This document shows, piece after piece, positions 8,421-16,820 of a stretch of DNA of 64,000 nt (position 1 is the first letter of the stretch; each line of letters begins with the position of its first letter). This DNA comes from JBGTSJ01 sp041940305. Lineage in GTDB: Bacteria > Planctomycetota > Planctomycetia > Planctomycetales > Planctomycetaceae. The notes beneath the pieces are model-generated. The model ran no database searches and was not told where the DNA came from. It saw only the letters and a list, made by a program, of their open reading frames with translations. Position numbers and translations under genes: made by a program. Location of the stretch: contig JBGTSJ010000011.1 of NCBI GenBank assembly GCA_041940305.1, positions 124,001 through 188,000 of the forward strand. Direction: 5' to 3'.

Positions 8421-9356
8421 ATGTCACCGATTGAACGTCACGTTACGGAGGCGGTTGGGAAGGTCCAGCCCGGGGCGGCAGTTGATTTCGCTACGATCAT
8501 GGCGCTGATCACGCAGATCTTTACCTTCATTCAGCAGTGCCCGTTCGGACGGGCGAAGCGGGCGATGCGTGAGGGGTCGGTGGAGGCGAAGGCCGCGGCC
8601 TATCTGGCGGCGAAGCGGGCGGGGTACGGCGGCAATGCGGTGGACCTGGCACAGGCCCTGCTGCAGCAGGGAGCGCAGGCAACCGACGACGAACTGGACG
8701 AAACGATCGCCAGCGCCCTGTCGCTGCCGGGACTTTCGCGCAGCCTGGGCGTACTGATCGCGCTGCTGTCGCTGGGCGGGGCGTCGGCCGCGGGCCCGTT
8801 CCCGGCTGCTCCGTCACCGGGTCGGTCCGGACCGTTTCCCGAGCATGTCGCCGTGACGGAGGCCGACAGGCCAGAACGGGGAGGTGACGACGAGTCCGGA
8901 GATGTCGCATCCGGAGAGCCTCGATCCGGCGCGGGCCGCAGGTATGTCGAACTCTCGTCTCCGCTCCGCCAGCAGATTGCCGACTATCGGGCGGCGGGGG
9001 GGACGATCGTGGGAGTGCGCGACATGACGATCGTCACGCACATGCTGCGCGATCATGGGTGGACCGCGGATCAGATCGCAGGGCTCTCCGACGAGGAGCT
9101 GTTCTATCTCCACGGAATGCAGCACGCGGGCGAAGTCGCGCCGGAAACGTCGCAGGATGCCTGCCGCTCCGGCGGATGCCGTGCGTCCGACGGGTATCCG
9201 GTGACGATCGACGGTCGCTGGGCGTACTGGACAGCGCACGGCCGGCGGTGGGACAACCGTGGCGGGACACTGCCCAGCGAGGGGCAGGTCTATGCGGGCG
9301 ACGGGCGGCGCTTCGTGTTCCGCGACGGGCGGATGCACGACGCCGCCTCACGCTGA
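8421..9356 (+). CDS. Hypothetical protein with hydrophobic N-terminal helix
   Basis: A 311-residue protein not recognised from any family. An N-terminal hydrophobic helix (about 24-38, ATIMALITQIFTFI) is followed by a helical region (about 45-110), a second hydrophobic segment (LGVLIALLSLGGASAAG, about 111-127), an acidic/Pro/Gly linker, and a C-terminal domain ending in a small beta-rich, SH3-like-looking stretch (YPVTIDGRWAYWT to FVFRDGRM). The start ATG at 8421 has a strong ribosome-binding site (AAGAAGGAG, 8 bases upstream), which decides it against the much longer open frame running back through the heptad array. It shares strand and spacing with the matrixin; a common role is possible but unproven. 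Confidence 0.65.
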   Translation: MSPIERHVTEAVGKVQPGAAVDFATIMALITQIFTFIQQCPFGRAKRAMREGSVEAKAAAYLAAKRAGYGGNAVDLAQALLQQGAQATDDELDETIASALSLPGLSRSLGVLIALLSLGGASAAGPFPAAPSPGRSGPFPEHVAVTEADRPERGGDDESGDVASGEPRSGAGRRYVELSSPLRQQIADYRAAGGTIVGVRDMTIVTHMLRDHGWTADQIAGLSDEELFYLHGMQHAGEVAPETSQDACRSGGCRASDGYPVTIDGRWAYWTAHGRRWDNRGGTLPSEGQVYAGDGRRFVFRDGRMHDAASR

Positions 9357-9378
9357 TTGCGACGGTTTAAGCATGCAT

Positions 9379-9400
9379 GGCCGGACGCGGAGGTCCGGCC
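9379..9400. terminator. Bidirectional hairpin between converging genes
   Basis: An 8-bp perfect GC-rich stem (GGCCGGAC / GTCCGGCC, loop of 6) lies midway between the stop codons of the hypothetical gene and the HMA gene, which converge. There is no T-tract, so intrinsic termination is only likely, not certain. Confidence 0.45.
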
Positions 9401-9423
9401 CACGCCGTGTCGCTACGCGGTGG

Positions 9424-9957
9424 CTACTCTTTGATCGTGGCATGGAAGCCGGCGTCGTTGAGGGCCTTGACGACCGCTTCGACGCTGACGTTCTCGCCGG
9501 TCACCTTGACGCTCGACGACTCGCGGTCGCTGGTGACTTCGCCGACGCCGTCTACCTTGCTGACGACTTCATCGACGGCCTTCACGCACGCGGCGCAGCA
9601 GAGGTGCACGTCCTCGATCTTGATCTCGCTGGCCTTGGCGCCGTCCTTCGCGCCCGAGGCAGGAAACTTGAGCTCCGACCCATCGTGCGTGGCGGCGCCG
9701 TGGAAGCCGGCGTCGGCGAGGGCGTCGATGCCGGCCTGGGCGGCCTTGTCATCGGCGGCCGTGAACGTCACGGTCTTGGATTCCCGATCGCTGTTGACGC
9801 CGCTGACGCCCGTCACGCCGTCCAGCGCCTTGCTCACGCCGGTGACACAGGCACCGCAGCACAGGTGCACGCCTTTGACTTCCACCTTGCCGGCGGAAGC
9901 GGTCGCGGCGAAGCCGAGAGCAACGATCACAGTGAGGGCGGATGTGGCGAGACGCAT
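9424..9957 (-). CDS. Exported double heavy-metal-associated (HMA) domain protein
   Basis: A 177-residue exported protein (signal peptide about 1-22, cleavage near ASAG) with two HMA ferredoxin-like domains, about residues 24-90 and 111-176. Both carry a CCxxC variant of the metal-binding loop: HLCCGAC (32-37, Cys 33/34/37) and HLCCAAC (119-124, Cys 120/121/124). Ordinary HMA domains have CxxC after Met-x; here a His-Leu precedes and an extra Cys is present. The two domains are internal duplicates, both followed by a SDRES segment. The likely role is binding or transfer of soft metals (Cu, Zn, Hg or Ag) outside the cytoplasm. No metal-transport gene is adjacent. Confidence 0.85.
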   Translation of the reverse strand: MRLATSALTVIVALGFAATASAGKVEVKGVHLCCGACVTGVSKALDGVTGVSGVNSDRESKTVTFTAADDKAAQAGIDALADAGFHGAATHDGSELKFPASGAKDGAKASEIKIEDVHLCCAACVKAVDEVVSKVDGVGEVTSDRESSSVKVTGENVSVEAVVKALNDAGFHATIKE

Positions 9958-10468
9958 GGGGGAACTCCTCTGTCTGACTCGGTGGGCGGTTGGGGAGAGA
10001 ACATGGGGGAGAGCGGAGCCGCTGCTGCCGACTCCACCATTATGTTCTCCGGAATCAGCCGGAAGTCAACGATGCAGGCGCGCGGCCTCTCGGTGACGTG
10101 CCGGGAGAATCCCCGCAGAGAGGGGGGTGGGTGGTCCGGGAGTTCACCCTGCGTTAGGGAGTCCAGCCGCGACACAGAGGACTGTCGGCGAAGAGATGCG
10201 CCCGTTCGGCGCTCAATTGCGATCCGAGGTCATCAGCCCTGACCCATGTTTCTCTTCCGTCGTTGAGAGAGCAGAACCACGGAATACACAGAAATAACGG
10301 AAGAGAGGCTTTCGCCGGAGTCGCGAAACAATCTCGGGCCGCCGTCGTGCCAAGCTGCTCGGCTCGCCGTCGGTGTTTCGGAGCTCGCCGCCGGTTCCTT
10401 CAGCAGCGCAGTTTCAGTGTATTCCGTGGTTACCTGCCTCGCGAAGATGTGTGAGTAACGTCAGAACG
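9958..10468. other. Gene-free 511-bp region
   Basis: No credible gene. It should hold the promoter of the HMA gene on its left side and the 3' end of the oppC-like transcript on its right. The only clear structure is the 15-bp inverted repeat described at 10275-10431. Short open frames here lack start signals and family resemblance. Confidence 0.6.
10275..10431. repeat. Long inverted repeat, possible small non-autonomous element
   Basis: Perfect 15-bp arms AACCACGGAATACAC (10275-10289) and GTGTATTCCGTGGTT (10417-10431) enclose 127 bases without coding capacity. A further GCAG/CTGC pairing just outside the arms is possible with a 2-base bulge. The shape is that of a MITE-like or repeat-pair unit; no target-site duplication was found. 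Confidence 0.65.
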
Positions 10469-11557
10469 TCAGGCCCGGCCTCCTTCGCGCAGCCGCGGAT
10501 CGGTCGCTTCCTGGAGGCCCTCGCCGATCAGGTTGTACGCCAGGACAGTCAAGAAGATGGCGATGCCGGGGAACAGGATCAGCCAGTACATCTGGTAGTT
10601 GGTGCGGCCGGCGCTCAGCAGCGTGCCCCAGCTGGGGTTAGGGGGCGGGGCGCCGAAGCCAAGATAACTGAGACCGCTTTCGATGAGGATGGCGGCCGCG
10701 ATGCCGAACGTGATCGGCACCAGAATCGGGGCGAGCGCATTGGGCAGGATGTAGCGGAAGATGATCCGGGTCTGCCCCAGTCCGGTGGTGCGGGCGGCGG
10801 CGACGTAGTCCATCTGCTTGAGCTTGAGGAACTCGGCGCGCGTCAGCCGCGCAATGCTCGTCCAGCCGGTGACGCCGATGACCGCCATCAAATGCCAGAT
10901 CGTCGGCTGCTCGATGATGGCGATCAGCGCCAGGATCAGCACCAGCGTCGGGATGCACATCACGACCTCGATGAGTCGGCTGAGGAGCACGTCGATCCAG
11001 CCGCCGAAATATCCGGCGAGCGAGCCGACGAGGATGCCGATGGCGGAGGCGATCCCCATCGACACGAATCCCACGAGCAGGGCGATCCGTGTTCCGTGGA
11101 CCATCTGGGCGAAGACGTCCACGCCGGTCTGATCGGTGCCGAACCAGTTGAGTCCGCTCGGGTCACCCTCATCGCGTGTGGGATTGCCGGGACGGCCGGG
11201 GAACTCGTTGTCGTAGACGCGGCGGTAGGGGTCGTTGTAGGTGAGCGGCCAGACGGCCCAGCTGTCGGGGTCTTTCTCCTGCAGGGGAATCGGGTACCGC
11301 TTGCGGAACTTGTCGATCTGAAAGATCGGGTTCTCCCAGCGGGGATTGAAGTACGCCAGGCAGGGGAAGTAGATCTCCCCCTTGTACTTGCAGACGACGG
11401 GCCGCGTCCCCGCAATGGCGGGGGAGAACAGCGCCACCAAGGCGAGGAAACCGACGAAGAACAGCGCGATCATCGCCAGCTTGCGGCGGCGGAACTGCGA
11501 CCATGTCTCTTTCCAGAAGCCGGGAGACTTCTTCGGGAGGTTGGAGGCGGCGGACAT
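10469..11557 (-). CDS. Peptide ABC transporter permease, OppC/YejE-like
   Basis: A 362-residue inner-membrane permease of the dipeptide/oligopeptide importer class. Residues about 28-50 form the first membrane helix; a loop of roughly 85 residues follows (to about 137), much longer than in OppC or DppC and like the YejE group. The BPD_transp_1 core then starts at FGTDQTGVDVFAQMVHG, contains five more helices, and carries the EAA loop (YVAAARTTGLGQTRIIFRYILPN, about 255-277) that contacts the ATPase. It lies downstream of the OppB-like permease and the binding-protein gene on the same strand. No ATPase gene follows, so the nucleotide-binding subunits must be encoded elsewhere. Confidence 0.9.
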   Translation of the reverse strand: MSAASNLPKKSPGFWKETWSQFRRRKLAMIALFFVGFLALVALFSPAIAGTRPVVCKYKGEIYFPCLAYFNPRWENPIFQIDKFRKRYPIPLQEKDPDSWAVWPLTYNDPYRRVYDNEFPGRPGNPTRDEGDPSGLNWFGTDQTGVDVFAQMVHGTRIALLVGFVSMGIASAIGILVGSLAGYFGGWIDVLLSRLIEVVMCIPTLVLILALIAIIEQPTIWHLMAVIGVTGWTSIARLTRAEFLKLKQMDYVAAARTTGLGQTRIIFRYILPNALAPILVPITFGIAAAILIESGLSYLGFGAPPPNPSWGTLLSAGRTNYQMYWLILFPGIAIFLTVLAYNLIGEGLQEATDPRLREGGRA

Positions 11558-11582
11558 GGCAGGGCGATGAGTAAGGGGGGCC

Positions 11583-11609
11583 GCGGATGACGCGGATGCG
11601 GCGGATTGA
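11583..11609. repeat. Degenerate 9-base tandem repeat
   Basis: Three units GCGGATGAC, GCGGATGCG and GCGGATTGA in register occupy the short gap between the two permease genes. Small size makes its significance uncertain. Confidence 0.4.
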
Positions 11610-11624
11610 CGCAGAATCCAAGGG

Positions 11625-12611
11625 CTACTTGTCTTCGAGGCGGACGCGGGGGTCGACCACGGCGTAGAGGATGTCGGCCAGCAACTGGCCGGCGAGGGTG
11701 AGGACGGCGAACATGAACGTCAGCCCCATGATGGTGGGGTAATCACGTTCGCGGATGGACTCGAAGAACAGCCGCCCCATCCCGGGCCAGCTGAAGATCT
11801 GTTCGATGATGATCGAGCCGCTGAGCAGGCCGGGCAGCGTCAGGCCGAGCAGGGTGACGAACGGGATGAGCGTGTTGCGGAAAGCGTGCTGGACGAGGAC
11901 GCGGACGGGACCAAGCCCTTTCGCACGCGCCGTGCGAATGTAGTCCTGCCGCAGCACTTCCTGCATATTGGCCCGGATAAAGCGGCTGTAGTAGGCGAGG
12001 CTGCCGTAGGTGTAGCAGATGACGGGCAACAGCGCGTGCTGCGCGAGATCGACCGTCTTCCCCCAGGCGGACATCTGGGCGTGACCGTCGCTCACCATCC
12101 CGAACAGCGGCAGCCAGCCGAGCTTGACGGCGAAGTACAACTGCAGAAACAGCGCGGCGACGAAACTCGGAAACGAATACAGCATGTACAGCAGCGTGCT
12201 CATCACGCGCTCATCGGTGCGTCCGGCACGGGCGGACGCGTACAGGCCGAGTGGGACCGCCAGAGCGTACGCCAGGATCAGAGACGTGACCGAAAGCATC
12301 AGCGTCGGCCACATCCGCTCGGTAATCAGATCGACAACAGGACGCTTGCGGCTGAAGGAGCGGCCGAGGTCGAATTGCACCAGGTTCTTCAGCCACGTTC
12401 CATAGGCGAGATACCACGGCTTGTCGAGGCCATAGATCTTGTTGAGCCGCTCGAAGTCCTCGGCGCTCATGACCTTGCCGGGGTCGAGGCGCGACATCTC
12501 CTGCGTCAACGGATTGCCCGGCATGTTGCGGATCAATCCGTAGATCAGGAACGTGATCAGGAGCAGCGTGACCAGTGCGATGGCCAGCCGGCGAATGAAG
12601 TACGTCAGCAT
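11625..12611 (-). CDS. Peptide ABC transporter permease, OppB/DppB-like
   Basis: A 328-residue inner-membrane permease. It opens with the OppB-type N-terminus (MLTYFIRRLAIALVTLLLITFLIYGLI, one membrane helix) and a periplasmic segment with the family-typical DPGKVMSAEDFERLNKIYGLDKPW. The transport core of five more helices follows, with the EAA loop RTARAKGLGPVRVLVQHAFRNTLIP at about 225-250 for ATPase contact, and the C-terminal YAVVDPRVRL typical of the family. It is the middle gene of the binding protein, OppB, OppC order. Start ATG at 12611 sits directly at the conserved N-terminus. A paired palindromic repeat separates it from the binding-protein gene. Confidence 0.92.
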   Translation of the reverse strand: MLTYFIRRLAIALVTLLLITFLIYGLIRNMPGNPLTQEMSRLDPGKVMSAEDFERLNKIYGLDKPWYLAYGTWLKNLVQFDLGRSFSRKRPVVDLITERMWPTLMLSVTSLILAYALAVPLGLYASARAGRTDERVMSTLLYMLYSFPSFVAALFLQLYFAVKLGWLPLFGMVSDGHAQMSAWGKTVDLAQHALLPVICYTYGSLAYYSRFIRANMQEVLRQDYIRTARAKGLGPVRVLVQHAFRNTLIPFVTLLGLTLPGLLSGSIIIEQIFSWPGMGRLFFESIRERDYPTIMGLTFMFAVLTLAGQLLADILYAVVDPRVRLEDK

Positions 12612-12623
12612 GGGGGAACCGCG

Positions 12624-12658
12624 AGAAACCCGGTTTCTGTTCGAGAAACCGGGTTTCT
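12624..12658. repeat. Paired 15-bp palindromic repeat
   Basis: Two 15-mers, AGAAACCCGGTTTCT (12624-12638) and AGAAACCGGGTTTCT (12644-12658), are exact reverse complements of each other separated by 5 bases, and each is itself almost a palindrome. They form a 15-bp hairpin in the leader of the oppB-like gene, inside the operon. A related copy is at 62925-62957. Confidence 0.9.
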
Positions 12659-12671
12659 GGGAGGGAGGAAG

Positions 12672-14636
12672 TCAATCCGCCGGCATCCAGATGGCGTCGA
12701 AGCCCGGGCCGTACGTGTAGGGGCCGCGCGGCGAGAAGGTATACCCGCGCAGGTCCTTGTTGAACGCGTAGAAGGCGTTGCGGACGTAGAGCCAGGTATA
12801 GGGCTGATCCTCCCAGAGGATCGTGTGAATGCGGGCGTAGATCTTGGCCCGCTCTTCGCGATCAAACTCCCGCTTCCCCTGCTGGTACAGCTTGTCGACT
12901 TCCGGGTTGGAGTAGGAGCAGTAGTTGCGTCCCGCACTGATGGCCTTGGTGGACCAGATGTTCTCGGTCGAATCCGGGTCCACGCCCGTCCCCCAGCCGG
13001 CCATCATCGCCTGGAACTCGTGGTTGCGGGCTTTGTCCTGCATGACGGTGAATTCCGTCGGCTGCGGATGGCAGATGACGCCGATCTGGCTGAGATTCTC
13101 CTTGAGCAGCGCGGCAGTCCGGTTCGCCGTGATTGAACTCTCGCCATACATCAGGTGGAACTCGAAATTCTCTTTGCGCCCGTTGACCTGTTTGTCGCGA
13201 ATCCCATCGCCGTCACTGTCCTCCCAGCCGGCGGCATCCAGCAGGTCCTCGGCCTTGTCAAGATCCTGGTTGTAGGGCTGGGGCGATGGATTCGGCGCCA
13301 TCCAGGCGGTCGGATGGAACATGCCCGTGCTGGGTTCATACAGGCCGTAACAGATCTGCTGCAGCATTTCTTCGTGATCGAGCGCATACGACATTGCCTG
13401 CCGCACACGCTTGTCCTCGAACATCGGGTTCTTGCAGTTCCAGCCGATATAGCCCAGGGCCCATTCGACGCCGGACGCTTTCGTGTTCAGGCGATAGAAG
13501 TCGTCGTCGCCGGTCTGGGTAACCCACTGCTCCGGCGTGATCTGGTACTCGTGGATGTCGCCGTTCTTGATGGCGAGCAATGCCGTATTGGGGTCTTCAA
13601 TGATTCGGAAGCGGATCTCGTTGAAGTAGGGTTTGCGGCGGACCTGCTTCCCGTTGTGCATGTACCACTCTTCGCGACGCTCGACGACGAACTCCTGGCC
13701 GACGATCCGTCGCTTGAGTCGATACGGGCCGCTCACGACCGGCTTCCCCTCGTACCTCACGTGGTACTCGCTGTTCTGCAGCGTCTTGTCGTCGGCGAGC
13801 GACTGCTCGTAAATGTGCTTCGGCAGAATGGGAAACGAGATGTTGTTGAGGTTGGTGGCCAGCGCCTCCTTGTGGAAAAAGACCACCGTGTGATCGTCGT
13901 AGGCTGCGACCCACTTCAGTTCGTCGGTCCCGGAGCGGACCGCCGGCACCGGCACCTGCGGGTCCATGATCGTCTGGAAGGAGAACTCGATGTCGTGGGC
14001 GGTGAACGGCTTGCCGTCGGACCAGGTGATGTCGTCCCGCAGCACGAACTTGTCGTACATCCGGTCTGAGCTTGTATGCCACGATTTGACGACATCGGCG
14101 ACGGCAAACATATTGAAGTGCCGGTCGAAGCCGACGAGACCGATGCCCGTCAGCCCGAGGTAATCAAACTCGGCCGTCGAGCTGATCATGATCGGATTCG
14201 TGCTCTTCAGATCGAACGGTGTAAAGCGGTCGATCCGGGCGTCGTAGTTCACGTCGCTCTCAGACGACGGGTATTGCCCGAGCGCGCTCAGAATCTGCTC
14301 GTTCGCTTCGGGCGTGTCGTTCTTCATCCGCAGCGCCTCCTCGACGGAGACCAGCGGCGCCTCCTGCTGCTTCTCCTCGCGCAGCATCTCGAACGAGTCC
14401 AAAACCGGCTGCTCTTCCCACTCTACCTGGGCTTCGAGGTCTTCGAGCGGGGGCGGATCGAAGGGCTCCAGCAGCGGCTCGGGGGGCGTGTCGTCCGGGT
14501 CCGAACTGGTGGTGGTTGAATCGCCGCTGGTGGTTTCGTCCAGCGGGACGTCATCGTCCGGCGGGGTCGGGCAGCCGGCGGCACAGATGAGGAAGGACAG
14601 ACACAGAAGAAGAGCAAGACTCCGTCCACCCGGCAT
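12672..14636 (-). CDS. Peptide-binding lipoprotein, SBP_bac_5 family
   Basis: A 654-residue extracytoplasmic solute-binding protein of the OppA/DppA class. The signal peptide ends in a lipobox (LICAAGC, Cys about 22), followed by an acidic, Thr/Pro-rich linker to about residue 95. The SBP_bac_5 domain shows DDITWSDGKPFTAHDIEFSF, the family signature, and later KRVRQAMSYALDHEEML and DAAGWEDSDGDGIRDK. It is the first gene of a three-gene unit with two permeases and would deliver peptides or similar oligomers to them. The ATG at 14636 begins the lipoprotein signal. Divergent from the amidohydrolase gene at 14810. Confidence 0.93.
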   Translation of the reverse strand: MPGGRSLALLLCLSFLICAAGCPTPPDDDVPLDETTSGDSTTTSSDPDDTPPEPLLEPFDPPPLEDLEAQVEWEEQPVLDSFEMLREEKQQEAPLVSVEEALRMKNDTPEANEQILSALGQYPSSESDVNYDARIDRFTPFDLKSTNPIMISSTAEFDYLGLTGIGLVGFDRHFNMFAVADVVKSWHTSSDRMYDKFVLRDDITWSDGKPFTAHDIEFSFQTIMDPQVPVPAVRSGTDELKWVAAYDDHTVVFFHKEALATNLNNISFPILPKHIYEQSLADDKTLQNSEYHVRYEGKPVVSGPYRLKRRIVGQEFVVERREEWYMHNGKQVRRKPYFNEIRFRIIEDPNTALLAIKNGDIHEYQITPEQWVTQTGDDDFYRLNTKASGVEWALGYIGWNCKNPMFEDKRVRQAMSYALDHEEMLQQICYGLYEPSTGMFHPTAWMAPNPSPQPYNQDLDKAEDLLDAAGWEDSDGDGIRDKQVNGRKENFEFHLMYGESSITANRTAALLKENLSQIGVICHPQPTEFTVMQDKARNHEFQAMMAGWGTGVDPDSTENIWSTKAISAGRNYCSYSNPEVDKLYQQGKREFDREERAKIYARIHTILWEDQPYTWLYVRNAFYAFNKDLRGYTFSPRGPYTYGPGFDAIWMPAD

Positions 14637-14809
14637 GGGCGCGTCCTTTGCGTAAGGGGATGCGACTGATGCAATAAACCGGATTCTGGCAGACGCGGGC
14701 GGTCCTCACAAGACCTTGGAACAGCCAGTGAAACGTGCAGGCCCGGTCCGGCGTTGGTAGAGTGGCGGGACCAGAAGGCCGGTCCGCATCCCGTCGAGCA
14801 ATCCCAACC

Positions 14810-15775
14810 ATGACCCGATCTAACCCGGTTTCGCTGTCACGTCGTGGCCTCCTGCAGGGTGCAGCCGCGGCGGCGGCCGCGGTCGCTCTTCCCTCCTCCT
14901 TTGCCCAAGCCATGCACGAAAAAAAGCCGGACCCCGCCAGCGGCGACATCGACGCCCACTCGCACATCTGGACGCCCGACACCGAGAAGTATCCGCTGGC
15001 CGGTGATCAGACGAAGGAGGACTTGGCGCCTCCCAGCTTCACCGATGAAGAACTGCTGGCGCTGGTGCGGCCGTTGGGCGTCACCCGCGTCGTGCTGATT
15101 CAGCACAAGCCCTATCACGGAACCGACAACAGCTACATCCTTGATGCGATCGCCAAACATCCGGGAGTCTTCTCGGCGGTCGCCTGCATTGAGGCGGAAG
15201 GAGAGGATCCCGCCGCGGAGATGTCGCAGCTGGCGGAACGCGGAGCGCGCGGGTTCCGCATTCGGCCGGGAGAAGGAGGGGCCGACCGCTGGATCGACAG
15301 TCCCGGCATGTGCGCGATGTGGGAGCACGCCGGCGAGACAGGGCTGGCGATCTGCCCGCTGATTGATGCGGAGTTCCTCCCCCAGGTCGCCGAGATGTGC
15401 AGAAGGTATCCCCGCACGACGGTCGTCGTCGATCACTTCGCCCGCATCGGTGTGGACGGCACGATCCGGAAGTCGGACGTGCAGGCGCTGGTGGACCTGG
15501 CGCAGCACGAGCACGCCCACGTGAAGGTGTCGGCGTTCTACGCGCTGGGGCGCAAGGCGCCGCCCTACACGGACCTGATCCCGATGATCCGCGCTCTGTA
15601 CGACGCTTACGGTGCGTCGCGACTGATGTGGGCGAGCGACTCCCCTTATCAATTGGCCGAACCGAACACCTACGCAGACTCGCTCGCGCTGATCCGCGAA
15701 CGGATCGACTTCTTTTCCGAGTCGGACCGCGAGTGGCTGCTCCGCAAGACCGCCGAGAAGGTGTACTTCGGCTGA
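14810..15775 (+). CDS. Amidohydrolase_2 family metal-dependent hydrolase, Tat-exported
   Basis: A 321-residue TIM-barrel hydrolase of the amidohydrolase-related (Amidohydro_2) family. A twin-arginine-like N-terminus (LSRRGLLQGAAAAAAAVAL) predicts export. The first metal-binding strand is DIDAHSHIW (about residues 45-53); further ligand-bearing strands are TTVVVDHFARIG and, near the C-terminus, RLMWASDSPYQ with the catalytic-type Asp. Relatives hydrolyse lactones or decarboxylate aromatic acids, but sequence does not reveal the substrate here. The ATG at 14810 precedes the Tat signal directly. The gene is divergent from the peptide-transporter unit and ends 20 bases from the converging GGDEF gene. 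Confidence 0.85.
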   Translation: MTRSNPVSLSRRGLLQGAAAAAAAVALPSSFAQAMHEKKPDPASGDIDAHSHIWTPDTEKYPLAGDQTKEDLAPPSFTDEELLALVRPLGVTRVVLIQHKPYHGTDNSYILDAIAKHPGVFSAVACIEAEGEDPAAEMSQLAERGARGFRIRPGEGGADRWIDSPGMCAMWEHAGETGLAICPLIDAEFLPQVAEMCRRYPRTTVVVDHFARIGVDGTIRKSDVQALVDLAQHEHAHVKVSAFYALGRKAPPYTDLIPMIRALYDAYGASRLMWASDSPYQLAEPNTYADSLALIRERIDFFSESDREWLLRKTAEKVYFG

Positions 15776-15794
15776 TGTCCGCGCAACGCGGCGT

Positions 15795-16820
15795 CTAGCC
15801 GCGTACGAGGGTCCCCTCGGATGCGGGTGCGTGGCGCAAGGGAGTTGAACTCGGCACGCCGCGGCCTTCGACCAGGGTCGGCTCATCGCCGATCAAGCCG
15901 GCGTCCACGGCGAAGGCACAGTTCCGGCCGTGCCGTTTCGCGGCATAGAGGCATTCGTCCGCCTTCTCGAGGAACTGCTCGCACGTCAGGCCATTGGTGA
16001 CCGTACTCACAGATGCGGCGCCAATCGACAACGTCAGCCTGGGGAGAGGGAACGCATCCGGCAACGGCAGGTTTTCAATGGCCTGCTGAATGCGGCCGAT
16101 GGGGATGTGCACCTGATCCGGGATGCAGTCGCCGCACAATGCGACGAACTCGTCTCCGGCGAACCGTGCCACGAGATCGTACGACCGGACGCTGGTACAG
16201 ACGGCGGCGGCGATCAGGTTGAGGACCATGTCGCCCGTGGAGTGGCCAGCCAGGTCGTTCACCTGTTTAAAGTGATCGACGTCGAGCATGATGACCGACA
16301 TGGGCTTGCGCGCCCGGCGGGCCCGCGCCAGTTCGCAGTCAAACGAACGCAGGAAGCCGTTGCGGGTCGTCAGCCCGGTGACGGAGTCGCGGGCTGCCCG
16401 CGCCAGAAAGGGCTCGAGCGCACGCCAACTCACCAGCAGGTCGTTGTGTGTGGCCACTGCATGCAGCGAGCCCTCGTGCACGAAGGATGTACAATCCAGG
16501 CTTGCGGTCGCCGTGGAGGCCAGATCACACGGCGGTCCGCCCGTATCGGAGGCCGCAAAAACGACGGAGAGGATCGACTCCACCGGCCGGCTCGACCATT
16601 TCAGCCGTTCCATGCCGTCCGCCGCCGAAATCCGGAGCAGGAGGTCTTCCGTCGAGATGATGCCGGCGGGCGCTCCTCCCTCATGCACGACAAGCACATA
16701 AGTCGGCCCGGCGAGATCGATCTGCTCCATCACCTGTTCAAGCGGCGTACCCACGTGCACGACGTTGCAGTCGTGCGCTTCGGGAGCGGCGATGGACAGA
16801 TGCGAACAGAAAGCCTGCAT
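15795..16820 (-). CDS. CBS-GGDEF diguanylate cyclase
   Basis: A 341-residue cytoplasmic protein. Residues about 15-135 look like a divergent CBS-domain pair (PLEQVMEQIDLAGPTYVLVV, GIISTEDLLLRI, LHAVATHNDLL). A GGDEF domain follows from DSVTGLTTRNGF (145) to about 310: substrate-site LDVDHFKQVND and the active-site loop RFAGDEF (219-225), an AGDEF variant that is active in some cyclases. The product-inhibition I-site RSYD (RxxD, 212-215) lies five residues before it. The enzyme should make c-di-GMP under control of a nucleotide sensed by the CBS pair. The ATG at 16820 is chosen; the longer frame upstream is basic and unlikely. It is divergent from a GAF-HD-GYP gene. Confidence 0.88.
   Translation of the reverse strand: MQAFCSHLSIAAPEAHDCNVVHVGTPLEQVMEQIDLAGPTYVLVVHEGGAPAGIISTEDLLLRISAADGMERLKWSSRPVESILSVVFAASDTGGPPCDLASTATASLDCTSFVHEGSLHAVATHNDLLVSWRALEPFLARAARDSVTGLTTRNGFLRSFDCELARARRARKPMSVIMLDVDHFKQVNDLAGHSTGDMVLNLIAAAVCTSVRSYDLVARFAGDEFVALCGDCIPDQVHIPIGRIQQAIENLPLPDAFPLPRLTLSIGAASVSTVTNGLTCEQFLEKADECLYAAKRHGRNCAFAVDAGLIGDEPTLVEGRGVPSSTPLRHAPASEGTLVRG

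Noticed and set aside
6482..9356. Trio as a prophage or gene-transfer-agent fragment
   Set aside because: Protease without signal peptide and small unknown neighbours suggested phage, but no capsid, tail, terminase or lysis gene was recognised.
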